From: Pelotomaculum_C sp050950345
GTDB lineage: Bacteria; Bacillota; Desulfotomaculia; Desulfotomaculales; Pelotomaculaceae
Assembly: GCA_050950345.1 (NCBI GenBank)
Contig: JBMNHK010000002.1
Location: forward strand, 757,726 to 821,725
Reading direction: 5' to 3'
DNA length: 64,000 nt
Numbering within the stretch: the first letter of the stretch is position 1; each line of letters starts with the position of its first letter. This document shows positions 1-9,530 of this stretch, piece after piece. Under the pieces are notes generated by a model that did not search any database, was not told the origin of the DNA, and was given only the letters and a program-made list of their open reading frames with translations. The translations under genes and the position numbers were made by a program.

Positions 1-2
1 TC

Positions 3-1028
3 TATACCGACCTTTTCGATCGGGCAACCAGCTGGAATGTGCAGCATGTAGAGCTGGCCAAAGAATCCGATCTTATTGTCGTTGCCCCCGCCACCGCGAA
101 TATCATCGCTAAAACAGCACATGGCCTTGCCGATGACCTTCTTTCCACCGTATTAAATGCTGCTACCTGTCCGGTGCTTTTTTGCCCGGCCATGAATAAA
201 GATATGTACGAAAACAGAATTACACAGCGCAACTTATCAATACTAAGAGAATTGGGCTACCATTTTGTCGAACCAGGCAGGGGGATGCTGGCCTGTGGTG
301 TAGAGGGTATAGGCAGGTTAGCAGAAGTTGAAGTGATTCAAGTAAGTATTGAAGCCCTGTTGGCCGGTGAACAAGACCTGAAAGGGCTTAGGGTGCTGGT
401 AACGGCCGGCCCGACAGTTGAGCCCCTTGACCCGGTGCGCTATCTGACAAACCGCAGCTCCGGCAAAATGGGCTATGCTATAGCGGCTGCTGCATTGCGC
501 AGGGGTGCCAGCGTTGTTTTAGTTAGTGGTCCAACCTCTCTGAAGCCTCCTGTGGGGGTAGAGTTTATTAGGATTGAAACGGCACAAGAGATGTTTGACG
601 CGGTTTTGGAACAATATGCAAAGGTTGATGTGGTAATTAAAGCAGCTGCTGTGGCTGATTACAGGCCCCAAAAAGTAGCTGAGCATAAAATAAAAAAGAA
701 TCTTGAACAAATGACCATAGACCTGGAAAAGAACCCCGATATCCTGGCTGAACTGGGCCGGCAAAAGACACATCAGATCCTGGTGGGCTTTGCAGCTGAG
801 ACCAATGAACTGGAAAAAAACGCCCTCGCTAAAGTAGCTAAGAAGAACCTGGATCTTCTGATTGCCAATGATGTGACCAAGCCGGGAGCAGAGTTTGGTT
901 CTGACACAAATATTGTCAAAATGGTTTATCCGGGTCAAAAGGTCGTACCGCTGCCCAAAATGGATAAGAGAATTTTAGCCCACCGGATTTTGGACGAGGT
1001 GCTGAGTCTGCGGGCTAACAGAAAGTAA
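3..1028 (+). CDS. coaBC: Bifunctional phosphopantothenoylcysteine decarboxylase / phosphopantothenate-cysteine ligase (5' end outside window)
   Basis: Coenzyme A synthesis: couples cysteine to 4'-phosphopantothenate, then decarboxylates the product. The reading frame is open from base 3, before any start codon, so the gene begins upstream; 341 residues are visible. The CoaC half shows the PAMNKDMYEN motif and the substrate-clamp region GMLACGVEG. The CoaB half begins near LRVLVTAGPTVEPLDPVRY and has the SSGKMG nucleotide-binding segment and the KKN...DLEKNPDIL region. Both domains look intact where visible. It lies upstream of priA, the usual order in this group. Family assignment is very secure; the true start cannot be seen. 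Confidence 0.97.
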   Translation, partial: YTDLFDRATSWNVQHVELAKESDLIVVAPATANIIAKTAHGLADDLLSTVLNAATCPVLFCPAMNKDMYENRITQRNLSILRELGYHFVEPGRGMLACGVEGIGRLAEVEVIQVSIEALLAGEQDLKGLRVLVTAGPTVEPLDPVRYLTNRSSGKMGYAIAAAALRRGASVVLVSGPTSLKPPVGVEFIRIETAQEMFDAVLEQYAKVDVVIKAAAVADYRPQKVAEHKIKKNLEQMTIDLEKNPDILAELGRQKTHQILVGFAAETNELEKNALAKVAKKNLDLLIANDVTKPGAEFGSDTNIVKMVYPGQKVVPLPKMDKRILAHRILDEVLSLRANRK

Positions 1029-1169
1029 GCATATTCCGATGGAGCTTCCACGGATTAGCTTCGCTCTGAATATATCTTATCGAGGTATCGATACCTTTCA
1101 TTACCCTAAAAGAAGGCTTATTCCGGATTTTCATTAACAAACTGATGAATCTGCCTGGAAGAGCTTTTT

Positions 1170-1178
1170 TGTTATAAT
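1170..1178 (+). promoter_or_regulatory. Extended -10 promoter candidate for priA
   Basis: TGTTATAAT (TG-n-TATAAT) lies about 40 bases before the priA start. No convincing -35 box is present at 16-18 bases, which fits an extended -10 promoter. The 190-base gap between coaBC and priA holds nothing else recognisable. Confidence 0.5.
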
Positions 1179-1218
1179 AGGGCTGGTTTATTTGTCAAGA
1201 TTTTTTCTGGAGGGTATA

Positions 1219-3465
1219 ATGGTAAAAACCGGTCATTATGCCGAAATAATTGTGGATTTAGCTGTCAGGAGGACGGATCAAGTTTTCCATTATGCCATAC
1301 CTCAAAAATTCATAGATCTTGTCCAAATTGGTTCTATGGTGCTTGTTCCCTTCCGGGAAAGGCAACTGGCAGGATATGTAGTCGGCTTTGGAGTGCCTGA
1401 GCAGCAGGTTAATATCAAGGAAATTACCGGGGTATTAGGGGATGGACCGGTTATTAATCCTGAGCTGTTAGATTTGGCCCGCTGGATGGCAAAGAGCTAT
1501 CTTTGCAGTACTGCGGAAGCATTGCAGAGGATTATTGCTCCCTTACGTCAGGTAAAACCGGGCCGTGTAGTGAAACGAATCATACCGGCTCTGGCCGGTG
1601 AAGAGCTGGAACAAATAGCGGCTTCTCTATCCCGTGCTCCCAAGCAGGCGCAGGTACTCAGGACGGCTTTAGCCAGGCCGGGATTAACCCTTAAAGAGCT
1701 GGCAGACGCAGCGGGAACCACCGCTCAAACAGTAAAAATATTGGTCAAAAAAGGCTATTTGAAGGAAACAAATAACACGTCCAGTGTAGTTGACAGGCCC
1801 CTATGGGAAGCTAATGTGAAGGGCCCGGGGGCTTTAACCCTTAACGCATATCAGAGCAAGGCTCTTGAGCAATTAGAGGCGGCATTAAGTAAAAACAAGT
1901 TCAGCACATTTCTGTTGCACGGTGTAACCGGCAGCGGCAAGACCGAAGTATATCTGCAAGCTATAGCTGCTGCATTAGCAGGGGGCTACCAGGCTGTTAC
2001 CCTGGTGCCGGAGATCGCGCTGACTTCCCAGATGATTGAGCGGTTCGAGGCGCGTTTTGGCTCGTTGGTAGCAGTGCTGCACAGCGCCATGCGCGGATCG
2101 GCAAGGTATGAGGCCTGGCAGAGGATAAAAAATGGGAGCGCTCCCGTGGTGCTGGGCACCCGTTCGGCAATTTTTGCGCCCACACCAAAACCTGGTTTAT
2201 TTATTATTGATGAGGAACACGAATCCACTTATAAGCAAGAAGATCACTTGCGCTATCATGCCAGGGAAATAGCTATTAAAAGGGCGCAACTATCCGGGGC
2301 GGTGGTAATCCTGGGGAGTGCTACTCCGTCCCTGGAATCGTACCTTAGAGCCGGCCCCGGCGGTATTTATAAACTCCTGGAATTGCCGGTGAGAGTGGAT
2401 AATCACCCGTTGCCGGCAGTTAAGATTGTTGACATGAGGCAAGAATTGAGACAGGGCAACCGGGGTATTTTTAGCTTGCCTTTGATTGAGGCTGTTAACC
2501 GGCGCCTGGAGAGAGGGGAACAGGTGATCCTGTTCTTAAACAGGCGAGGCTATGCTAATTTTGTGATGTGCCGCCAGTGCGGTCTGGTGCTGAAATGCCC
2601 CCTTTGTGACATCTCACTCACCTATCATTTGGACGGCAGGCTGCATTGTCATTATTGCAACTACAGCACGAAACAGCCCGCAGAGTGTAACAATTGCGGC
2701 GGCGATCAAATAAGGCACTTCGGCGTTGGCACCCAGCAGGTAGAAGTGGAGACCCGCCGCTTGTTTCCCAGAGCAAGGATTTTGCGCATGGACAGGGATA
2801 CGACTACGCGGCGCGGTTCCCATGAAGCGATAATCAATTCTCTGCGGGATGGCAGCACCGATATTTTAATCGGCACTCAGATGATCGCCAAGGGTTTTGA
2901 TGTGCCGGGAGTGACACTGGTTGGGGTGATCAACGCAGATACATCGTTGCACATGCCGGATTTCCGCGCAGCTGAGCGCACTTTTCAACTACTAACCCAG
3001 GTAGCTGGAAGGGCGGGACGGGGCACGCTGACAGGAGAGGTGTTGATCCAGAGCTATACTCCGGAGCATTACAGTATCGTTGCTGCAGCGTCGCATGATT
3101 ACAAAGGTTTTTACCGGTCAGAGATGCCGCTCAGGCGCGCACTTGGTTATCCCCCCTATAGCCACCTGGCCAGGTTGCTGTTAACCCATGCCGATGAGGA
3201 AATATTAATCGGTGGCGCGCTGCAGGCTAAAGAGGTTATAGAAAGCATACTAAAGGATGCCGAAAGTTCCATCGACATTCTAGGGCCGGCGCCTACACCT
3301 CTGGGCAAGATTAAAGGGCGTTATCGCTGGCAATTGGTGCTTAAAGGCCCGCACCGCAATACTTTAAAAGATGTTCTTAAAGAGACACTGAATGTTTTGG
3401 AAAAGGTTCGGCCGGCTTTTAAGCCGTCTATTAATGTTGATATAAACCCCCAGGGTATGGTTTAA
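1219..3465 (+). CDS. priA: Primosomal replication restart helicase PriA
   Basis: 3'-to-5' DNA helicase that reloads the replisome at stalled forks; 748 aa, normal for the family. The N-terminal DNA-binding domain covers roughly residues 1-200. Walker A (GVTGSGKTE) is at about 235-243 and the DEEH Walker B at about 331. A zinc-binding insert with eight cysteines in CxxC pairs lies at about 451-493, followed by the helicase C domain with the QVAGRAGRG motif VI. I chose the ATG at 1219, 7 bases after an SD (GGAGGG), over an in-frame TTG at 1192 that has none. It is followed closely by def. Confidence 0.97.
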   Translation: MVKTGHYAEIIVDLAVRRTDQVFHYAIPQKFIDLVQIGSMVLVPFRERQLAGYVVGFGVPEQQVNIKEITGVLGDGPVINPELLDLARWMAKSYLCSTAEALQRIIAPLRQVKPGRVVKRIIPALAGEELEQIAASLSRAPKQAQVLRTALARPGLTLKELADAAGTTAQTVKILVKKGYLKETNNTSSVVDRPLWEANVKGPGALTLNAYQSKALEQLEAALSKNKFSTFLLHGVTGSGKTEVYLQAIAAALAGGYQAVTLVPEIALTSQMIERFEARFGSLVAVLHSAMRGSARYEAWQRIKNGSAPVVLGTRSAIFAPTPKPGLFIIDEEHESTYKQEDHLRYHAREIAIKRAQLSGAVVILGSATPSLESYLRAGPGGIYKLLELPVRVDNHPLPAVKIVDMRQELRQGNRGIFSLPLIEAVNRRLERGEQVILFLNRRGYANFVMCRQCGLVLKCPLCDISLTYHLDGRLHCHYCNYSTKQPAECNNCGGDQIRHFGVGTQQVEVETRRLFPRARILRMDRDTTTRRGSHEAIINSLRDGSTDILIGTQMIAKGFDVPGVTLVGVINADTSLHMPDFRAAERTFQLLTQVAGRAGRGTLTGEVLIQSYTPEHYSIVAAASHDYKGFYRSEMPLRRALGYPPYSHLARLLLTHADEEILIGGALQAKEVIESILKDAESSIDILGPAPTPLGKIKGRYRWQLVLKGPHRNTLKDVLKETLNVLEKVRPAFKPSINVDINPQGMV

Positions 3466-3479
3466 GGAGGTCTATAGTT

Positions 3480-3950
3480 TTGTCAACTTATAACATTGTT
3501 CAATTAGGGGACGATATCCTCAGGGAAAAAGCCAGGCTTGTACCAAGGATCACCCCCAATATTATTAAGCTTCTGGATAATATGGCTAATACTATGTATA
3601 GTGCCAAGGGGGTAGGTTTAGCCGCTCCCCAGGTGGGTGTCTCTAAAAGAGTCATTGTTGTTGATACCGGGGAGGGACTGTACGGGTTGATCAACCCGGA
3701 GATAGTTAAAGCTGAAGGCAGGGAGATAGAGCAAGAAGGCTGTCTCAGCATTCCAGGTTTGGTGGGCGAAGTAGCCAGGGCTGCATCAATCGAAGTTAAA
3801 GCCCTTGACCGCAACGGTAAAGAATGCCGGATTAAGGCGAGTGGCTTTTTTGCCAGGGCCCTGCAACACGAAATCGATCACCTTGACGGAGTGTTATTTA
3901 TAGATCGGGCTCAAAATGTAACCAGAGTAAATAATAATAATGTAGGTTAG
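3480..3950 (+). CDS. def: Peptide deformylase
   Basis: Removes the N-formyl group from nascent proteins; a metal hydrolase, 156 aa. All three family motifs are present: GVGLAAPQVG (motif 1), EGCLSIPG (motif 2, metal-ligand Cys) and QHEIDHLDG (motif 3, HExxH). The TTG start is set by AAGGAGG 9 bases upstream. It is paired with fmt, which adds the formyl group, 10 bases downstream. Confidence 0.97.
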   Translation: MSTYNIVQLGDDILREKARLVPRITPNIIKLLDNMANTMYSAKGVGLAAPQVGVSKRVIVVDTGEGLYGLINPEIVKAEGREIEQEGCLSIPGLVGEVARAASIEVKALDRNGKECRIKASGFFARALQHEIDHLDGVLFIDRAQNVTRVNNNNVG

Positions 3951-3960
3951 GGGCGTAATA

Positions 3961-4896
3961 ATGCGAGTTTTGTACATGGGAACGCCTGATTTTGCGGTTC
4001 CAACCTTGCAAGGGATGATCGAGGCCGGTCACGAAGTTGTTGCTGTGATCACACAGCCTGATCGTCCCAGGGGTAGGGGTAAGAAAAAAACAGCGCCCCC
4101 GGTGAAAATCGCCGCCCAGGCATTGAATATTCCTGTTTTGCAACCAGAAAATGTTAAGGCGCCGGAATTTATCGAAACTCTAAAACAACTAGCGCCGGAG
4201 ATCATCGTTGTAGCCGCTTACGGACGCATATTGCCGCCGGCTATCCTTAATCTTCCTGAATACGGTTGCATCAATGTTCACGCTTCTCTTTTGCCAAAGT
4301 ACCGCGGGGCTGCACCGCTCCACTGGTCGGTCATTAACGGTGAGAAGGAAACGGGGATAACAATAATGCGTATGGACGAGGGTATGGATACAGGCGCTAT
4401 AATCTTACAGGAAGCGATGCCGATCTTAGAGGGGGATAATGTGGGAACGGTGCATGACCGTATGGCTGCCCTTGGTGCGCGACTGTTGCTCAAAGCCCTC
4501 TCTTTAACAGATAAGGGGGCACTTGCAGGTACGCCGCAAACGGGTGAACCTTCTTATGCTCCTATGCTCAAGGCGGAAGATGAGATCATAAACTGGGAGA
4601 GAGCGGCAGTTGATCTATACAATCAGATCAGGGGTATGGATCCCTGGCCCGGAGCCCGCACAACCCTGGGCGGCAAGGTGCTCAAACTGTGGCGGGCGGA
4701 AGTAATTAACGAAGGGCCTGTAGCGCAATTACCCGGACAGGTCTTGGCCACAGGACGGGAGGGAATTACGGTGGCTACCGGGCAAGGTCTTCTTTTGCTT
4801 AAGGATATTCAATTGCAAGGGGCTAGAAGGATGAGTGCAGCTGATTTTATCAGAGGCAACCCAATAAATGTCGGCACTGTTTTGGGTCAGAGCTGA
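3961..4896 (+). CDS. fmt: Methionyl-tRNA formyltransferase
   Basis: Transfers a formyl group from 10-formyl-tetrahydrofolate to initiator Met-tRNA; 311 aa, standard length. N-terminal Rossmann-type domain starts MRVLYMGTPDFAVP. The folate-site signature is NVHASLLPKYRGAAP, followed by GITIMRMDEGMDTG. A C-terminal OB-like domain covers about 205-311. It is cotranscribed with def. Confidence 0.98.
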   Translation: MRVLYMGTPDFAVPTLQGMIEAGHEVVAVITQPDRPRGRGKKKTAPPVKIAAQALNIPVLQPENVKAPEFIETLKQLAPEIIVVAAYGRILPPAILNLPEYGCINVHASLLPKYRGAAPLHWSVINGEKETGITIMRMDEGMDTGAIILQEAMPILEGDNVGTVHDRMAALGARLLLKALSLTDKGALAGTPQTGEPSYAPMLKAEDEIINWERAAVDLYNQIRGMDPWPGARTTLGGKVLKLWRAEVINEGPVAQLPGQVLATGREGITVATGQGLLLLKDIQLQGARRMSAADFIRGNPINVGTVLGQS

Positions 4897-4913
4897 GCAC
4901 CGGAGGGAAATGA

Positions 4914-5705
4914 ATGTTTGTTAGCAATTTAATTCCGGTACGCAAAAGATTATTTATCGGTCTGATGGCCGTCAGTTTGTTGACGGTGGGGTTATTTCTA
5001 GGCGGGATCTATTACCTGGCAACTAATCCAGATCGGACAGCTTTTAATCAAATCCTACTGCTTGTTTTAGCGGGGATACTGGTTGGTGTTATTCTTGTTG
5101 CTGCCTTTGGTATTGGCGGCATGATTCTAACCATATTATATGCCAGGGAACTCAGCGTTTTTCATGGTCCAATGCGGGTAGCCGTCAGTCTTTTCTTCCC
5201 TATTGCCCTTGCCCTTGGCAGGGCTTTCCACATTGATGTCAACAGGATCAAAAATTCTTTTATTGAGGTCAACAACTATCTTGTCAAATCCAAGCAGCTC
5301 AAAGTTTCATCCGGACAGCTGCTCTTGTTGGTGCCGCATTGCCTGCAACACAGCCAATGTCCCTACAAGATCACGGTGGATATTGATAACTGCCACCGTT
5401 GCGGGAAATGCACAGTTAATGATTTACTTGAACTAAAGGAGAACTATGGCATAAATGTAGGTATGGCCACCGGCGGGACTCTAGCCCGCAAGTTTGTGCA
5501 AGTGTATCGCCCCCGGGCTATAGTAGCGGTAGCCTGTGAACGCGACCTTACCAGTGGCATTCAGGACTCCAACCCGCTTCCGGTCCTGGGCGTAATCAAT
5601 AAACGGCCCTTTGGCCCTTGTTTTAACACCAGCATTGATATGGCCGAAGTGGAGGATGCAGTATGTTTTTTTATCGACCAACAAGGGTATGATGAAAGGG
5701 GTTAA
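4914..5705 (+). CDS. DUF116-family membrane protein
   Basis: 263 aa, function unknown. Two hydrophobic helices at about 12-36 and 45-75 anchor the protein. The following DUF116 domain contains clustered cysteines (HCLQHSQCPY, then CHRCGKC, later AVACERD and FGPCFN), suggesting a metal or iron-sulfur site; this is my inference. DUF116 genes sit between fmt and rsmB in many Peptococcaceae genomes. SD GGAGGG is 6 bases before the ATG. The 3' end overlaps the start of rsmB. Confidence 0.85.
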   Translation: MFVSNLIPVRKRLFIGLMAVSLLTVGLFLGGIYYLATNPDRTAFNQILLLVLAGILVGVILVAAFGIGGMILTILYARELSVFHGPMRVAVSLFFPIALALGRAFHIDVNRIKNSFIEVNNYLVKSKQLKVSSGQLLLLVPHCLQHSQCPYKITVDIDNCHRCGKCTVNDLLELKENYGINVGMATGGTLARKFVQVYRPRAIVAVACERDLTSGIQDSNPLPVLGVINKRPFGPCFNTSIDMAEVEDAVCFFIDQQGYDERG

Positions 5706-7068
5706 ATTTGGGTTGCCTAAAATATCAGCCAGGGAACTTGCTTTGCAGGTGCTAATCGATACGGAGCAGAATGGAGCTTTTGCCAATCTGGCACTGAACA
5801 AAGCGCTGGAAAAACATCGGCCCGGTAAACTTGACCGCGCCTTTGCTACAGAGTTGGTCTATGGTGTCCTTCGGTCCTTAAACACCCTGGATTGGGTTCT
5901 AAAACAATTTGTCAGCCAGCCGCTGGAGCGCCAGCCGCTGGCTATTCGCAACATCTTACGGCTGGGAGTATATCAGCTGATGTATATGGACCGGGTGCCT
6001 CCTGCTGCGGCTTGCAATGAAGCTGCAGAGCTGGCCCGTAGATACGGTCACCGGGGTTTAGTTCGTTTTGTGAACGGTGTGCTGCGCAACGTAGTGCGGC
6101 GACTGGATGAAATCAAATATCCGTCCCTGGAGGAGAACCCGGTGGAGCACATGGCGTTAAAATACTCTCATCCAGCCTGGTTGGTTAAACGCTGGCTTGA
6201 GGAGTTGGGCCTGGATGCCACTATGGCTATCTGCCAGGCTGATAACGAACCTGCTCCCAATACAATACGTACTAACACCTTAAAAACCGGCCGGGACGAG
6301 CTTGTAGCCAGGTTAACCCGGGAAGGCGTGACGGCAGTAAAAACAGACTTGGCCCCGGAAGGTTTGTATATAGGAGGTTTCCTTTCCCTTGGTTCCCTGG
6401 AGAGCTTTCGCGAGGGTCTTTTCCAGGTGCAGGATGAAAGTTCGATGCTGGCCGGAAGGGCATTGTCGCCATTGACCGGCTCTTTTGTCATTGATGCCTG
6501 CAGTGCGCCGGGCGGGAAAACCACCCACTTAGCCCAGTTGATGGGTAACAGCGGCAAGATCCTGGCTTTCGATATTCATCCTCATAAACTTGAACTGATC
6601 AAAGAAAACTGTCTCAGGTTAGGGATTGATATTGTGCAAGTAGCCGTAAATGATGCCAGAAAACTGCCGGAAGAGTATATTGAACAGGCGGATTTTGTCC
6701 TGGTGGATGCCCCTTGTTCGGGGCTGGGTGTGCTGAGAAGGCGTCCTGATGCACGCTGGCGCAAAGATCCCGCTGATATTCCTGCTCTTGTTCAGTTGCA
6801 GTCGGAGATCCTGGCCGGTGCCGCCAGATGCGTTAAAAAAGGAGGGGTGTTGCTTTACAGCACCTGTACCGTTACACGGGAGGAAAACTTAGGACAGGTG
6901 GAAGATTTTCTATCCCATCACCCGTGGTTTGCATTGGAGGATTTAACCCCTTTCCTGCCTGAAGCTGTGGATCGTAGAGGTACTAGATCAAAGGGGTATA
7001 TTCAGATCTACCCTGGTGAGAATCGTATGGACGGTTTTTTCATGGCCAGAATGAGAAATAAAGGATAG
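5689..7068 (+). CDS. rsmB: 16S rRNA (cytosine-967 C5)-methyltransferase RsmB
   Basis: Methylates C967 of 16S rRNA using S-adenosylmethionine (SAM); 459 aa. Residues about 10-140 form the NusB-like RNA-binding domain. The SAM-binding DACSAPGGKTT begins at about 269. The two cysteines of the m5C mechanism are C343 (DAPCSG) and C393 (YSTCT). I chose the tandem ATGs at 5689/5692, which overlap the DUF116 gene by 17 bases. A longer frame reaches 5611 but its extra residues match no part of the family, and a TTG at 5713 is also possible. Confidence 0.95.
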   Translation: MMKGVKFGLPKISARELALQVLIDTEQNGAFANLALNKALEKHRPGKLDRAFATELVYGVLRSLNTLDWVLKQFVSQPLERQPLAIRNILRLGVYQLMYMDRVPPAAACNEAAELARRYGHRGLVRFVNGVLRNVVRRLDEIKYPSLEENPVEHMALKYSHPAWLVKRWLEELGLDATMAICQADNEPAPNTIRTNTLKTGRDELVARLTREGVTAVKTDLAPEGLYIGGFLSLGSLESFREGLFQVQDESSMLAGRALSPLTGSFVIDACSAPGGKTTHLAQLMGNSGKILAFDIHPHKLELIKENCLRLGIDIVQVAVNDARKLPEEYIEQADFVLVDAPCSGLGVLRRRPDARWRKDPADIPALVQLQSEILAGAARCVKKGGVLLYSTCTVTREENLGQVEDFLSHHPWFALEDLTPFLPEAVDRRGTRSKGYIQIYPGENRMDGFFMARMRNKG

Positions 7069-7097
7069 ATTATCATGACGGAGAATAGTTCGTCTTA

Positions 7098-8156
7098 ATG
7101 GGGAAGGATTATAAAGTGAGCTCAGCAAAGGTTAATTTAAGGGATCTTACCCTGCCACAGCTCGAAATTATTTTTAGTGACCTGGGAGTAGAGAAATACA
7201 GGGCTAAACAAGCAGCTGAATGGATTTTTAAAAAAGGAGTATTCAGCTTTGACGAAATGACCAATCTTTCTAAGAATTTAAGGGAGAAAATGGCGGGTTT
7301 CGCATGGCTCAGCTACCCGGAAATCCACACCAAAGAGGTTTCACAACAGGGGGAGACGATCAAGTACCTATTCCGTTTGCACGATGGTGAGACGGTGGAA
7401 AGTGTGTTAATGAAACACGACTATGGTAATGCCGTGTGTGTTTCAACCCAGGTGGGCTGCCGAATGAACTGCCGTCTCTGCGCTTCAGGCCTGGAGGGCC
7501 TGATCAGGAATTTAAGCGCCGGAGAAATATACGATCAGGTCCTCGGTATACAGCAGGACACCGGGCAGAGAGTGAGTCATGTTGTTTTGATGGGTTCAGG
7601 TGAGCCACTGGATAATTATCATGCTACCCTTGGTTTTATCACCAACATTATAGCAGAATATGGATTGAACATCAGTGCCCGCCATATTACCTTATCAACC
7701 TGTGGCATAGTGCCCGCTATTCGGGCGTTGGCCGGGGAGAAGTTAGCCTTGACGCTGGCTGTGTCTCTGCATGCTCCTGAAGACTCATTGAGAGATACCC
7801 TGGTTCCGATCAACAAAAAGTATCCTCTCAAGCAATTAATCCCAAGCTGCGCTTATTATGCTGAAGAAACAGGCAGGCGGGTAACTTTTGAGTATGCATT
7901 AATAGACGGGATTAACGATAGGAGGGAACATGCACAGCAATTAGCACAACTGCTGCAGGGAATGCTTTGTCATGTAAACCTGATCCCGGCCAATCCTGTT
8001 GCTGAGCGGGGCGTTGTTCCAGCAGGGCGGTCTCAGGTAAGCCTTTTTAAAGATATCCTTGAGCGGCAGGGGATAGCAACTACCCTGCGGCGAAAGCTGG
8101 GAGCGGATATTAATGCTGCCTGTGGTCAACTGCGACGCAGGGTACTGTCGACTTAA
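7098..8156 (+). CDS. rlmN: 23S rRNA A2503 / tRNA A37 methyltransferase RlmN (radical SAM)
   Basis: Radical SAM enzyme that makes 2-methyladenosine in 23S rRNA and some tRNAs; 352 aa. The 4Fe-4S ligands are C121, C125 and C128 (GCRMNCRLCA). GSGEPLDNY follows, and the C-terminal catalytic cysteine is C342 (GADINAACGQLR). The start ATG has only a weak SD (GGAG, about 14 bases upstream). The gap to the next gene is about 110 bases with no clear terminator. Confidence 0.97.
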   Translation: MGKDYKVSSAKVNLRDLTLPQLEIIFSDLGVEKYRAKQAAEWIFKKGVFSFDEMTNLSKNLREKMAGFAWLSYPEIHTKEVSQQGETIKYLFRLHDGETVESVLMKHDYGNAVCVSTQVGCRMNCRLCASGLEGLIRNLSAGEIYDQVLGIQQDTGQRVSHVVLMGSGEPLDNYHATLGFITNIIAEYGLNISARHITLSTCGIVPAIRALAGEKLALTLAVSLHAPEDSLRDTLVPINKKYPLKQLIPSCAYYAEETGRRVTFEYALIDGINDRREHAQQLAQLLQGMLCHVNLIPANPVAERGVVPAGRSQVSLFKDILERQGIATTLRRKLGADINAACGQLRRRVLST

Positions 8157-8265
8157 TCTTAATGAATCTGCACCGCGCTGTACATCTATAGGCCCGTAAG
8201 TTTAAAAGTAAATTAATTATATGGATAAACCTTAGTAAACAACTGTTTAGTAAGAGGTGTGGACA

Positions 8266-9027
8266 ATGGGTGTTTTCTCGGTATTCGAGGGTAGCTTGGA
8301 AAAATATATCGACAGTTTTTTCAAGGACAAATTTGGCGGCCGTGTCCAACCTGTGGATATTGCAAAAAAATTGGCCCGGGAGATGAGGGATTGCCGCCGG
8401 GTCAGTATTAGCAATGTATATGTGCCCAATATATACACTGTTTTTCTTAATCCGGAGGATCATGCCGATATTGAGCCGTTAAGAAAAACGCTGGCAAAAG
8501 AGCTGGAAGACTATGTGGCTAAAAAAGCTGCTGAAAAAAGATATACTTTGACCGGCCAGCCGGCAATTAAATTTGCCGTTGAACAGGCCTTGCCGGCCGG
8601 TGGGCTGCGAGTTGACAGTGAATTTAGTGAAGATCCGGGTGAAAAAGAAGGTCCTGAACCCGAGGAGAAACCTATTGAGCAGACCCAGCCTTTTCAACCG
8701 GTTAAAAATGGCACCCTGTTAGAAGCGCCTGCAGTTTCCTATGGGATGCTGCTCATGGACAGCGGCCCTGATCAGGGTAAGGTCTTTAAGCTTACAGCTC
8801 CGGTAATTGTTGTGGGAAGAGGCGAGGGTTGCGACATAGTCCTTCACGATGATAGCGTATCCCGCCGTCACGCCAGGCTGGAACGGCACCGCAACCAGTA
8901 TAAAATCGTGGATCTTGGTAGTACTAACGGCACTGTTGTTAATGGGATTAGAATAGGAATGAAGCTTTTGGAAACAGGGGATAAGCTGCAACTTGGCTTG
9001 ACGACCTGCACCTTTAAGGTGGAATGA
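8266..9027 (+). CDS. FHA-domain protein with N-terminal DUF3662 domain (FhaA-like)
   Basis: Phosphothreonine-binding protein, 253 aa. The N-terminal 110 residues match the DUF3662/FhaA-N type that precedes FHA domains in Actinobacteria and some clostridia (starts MGVFSVFEGSLEKYIDSFF). A Glu/Pro-rich linker follows, then an FHA domain at about 160-253 with VGRGEGCDI, SRRHA and GSTNGT, the residues that read phosphothreonine. SD AAGAGG favours the ATG at 8266 over an in-frame GTG at 8257. By analogy with mycobacterial FhaA it may bring PrkC-phosphorylated wall proteins together. Its 3' end overlaps the next FHA gene by 4 bases. Confidence 0.88.
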   Translation: MGVFSVFEGSLEKYIDSFFKDKFGGRVQPVDIAKKLAREMRDCRRVSISNVYVPNIYTVFLNPEDHADIEPLRKTLAKELEDYVAKKAAEKRYTLTGQPAIKFAVEQALPAGGLRVDSEFSEDPGEKEGPEPEEKPIEQTQPFQPVKNGTLLEAPAVSYGMLLMDSGPDQGKVFKLTAPVIVVGRGEGCDIVLHDDSVSRRHARLERHRNQYKIVDLGSTNGTVVNGIRIGMKLLETGDKLQLGLTTCTFKVE

Positions 9028-9530
9028 TTATGTTTTCTATTGCTGTGATGGTATTGCGCTATTTATTCCTGGCATTAATGCTGTTATTTATCTTCAGGCT
9101 GGTTAAATTGATGGTGGCTGATCTGCGGCTTGCCGAACAGGAGCCGGATGGCGGTAAAGTCGTGGACGGGCGACATAGAGGGCCAGATTACCCCGGTGGT
9201 GACAGCGCCTTTCTAAGGGTCAAGGCAAGCGTTGCCCCCTCTTTGAGACCTGGAACAACCTTTCCTCTGAATAACGAAAATAATTTGCTTGGCCGTGGAG
9301 ACAGCAGTGATCTTGTGCTTCAGGACTCCTTTGCTTCCAACAGACATGCCAGGATCTTCTATCAGCAAGGTCAGTACTGGATTGAGGATCTACAGAGTAC
9401 CAACGGCACCTTTGTAAACGAAGTCAGGATTGAGCATCCAACTGTGCTGGCAGAGGGTGATAGCATCAGGATCGGGGACTTCATTTTTGAGTTTGTGAGG
9501 TGGGGTTATGAAGTGGGCTCAGTTAACTGA
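9024..9530 (+). CDS. Membrane-anchored FHA-domain protein (FhaB-like)
   Basis: 168 aa with one N-terminal transmembrane helix (about 5-27), a variable linker and an FHA domain at about 75-165 containing LLGRGDSSD, SNRHA and STNGTFVN. The FHA side is probably cytoplasmic. It overlaps both the FhaA-like gene and the phosphatase gene, so the three are translationally coupled. The mycobacterial FhaB-PstP pair has the same order. Partner proteins are not shown by the sequence. Confidence 0.88.
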   Translation: MIMFSIAVMVLRYLFLALMLLFIFRLVKLMVADLRLAEQEPDGGKVVDGRHRGPDYPGGDSAFLRVKASVAPSLRPGTTFPLNNENNLLGRGDSSDLVLQDSFASNRHARIFYQQGQYWIEDLQSTNGTFVNEVRIEHPTVLAEGDSIRIGDFIFEFVRWGYEVGSVN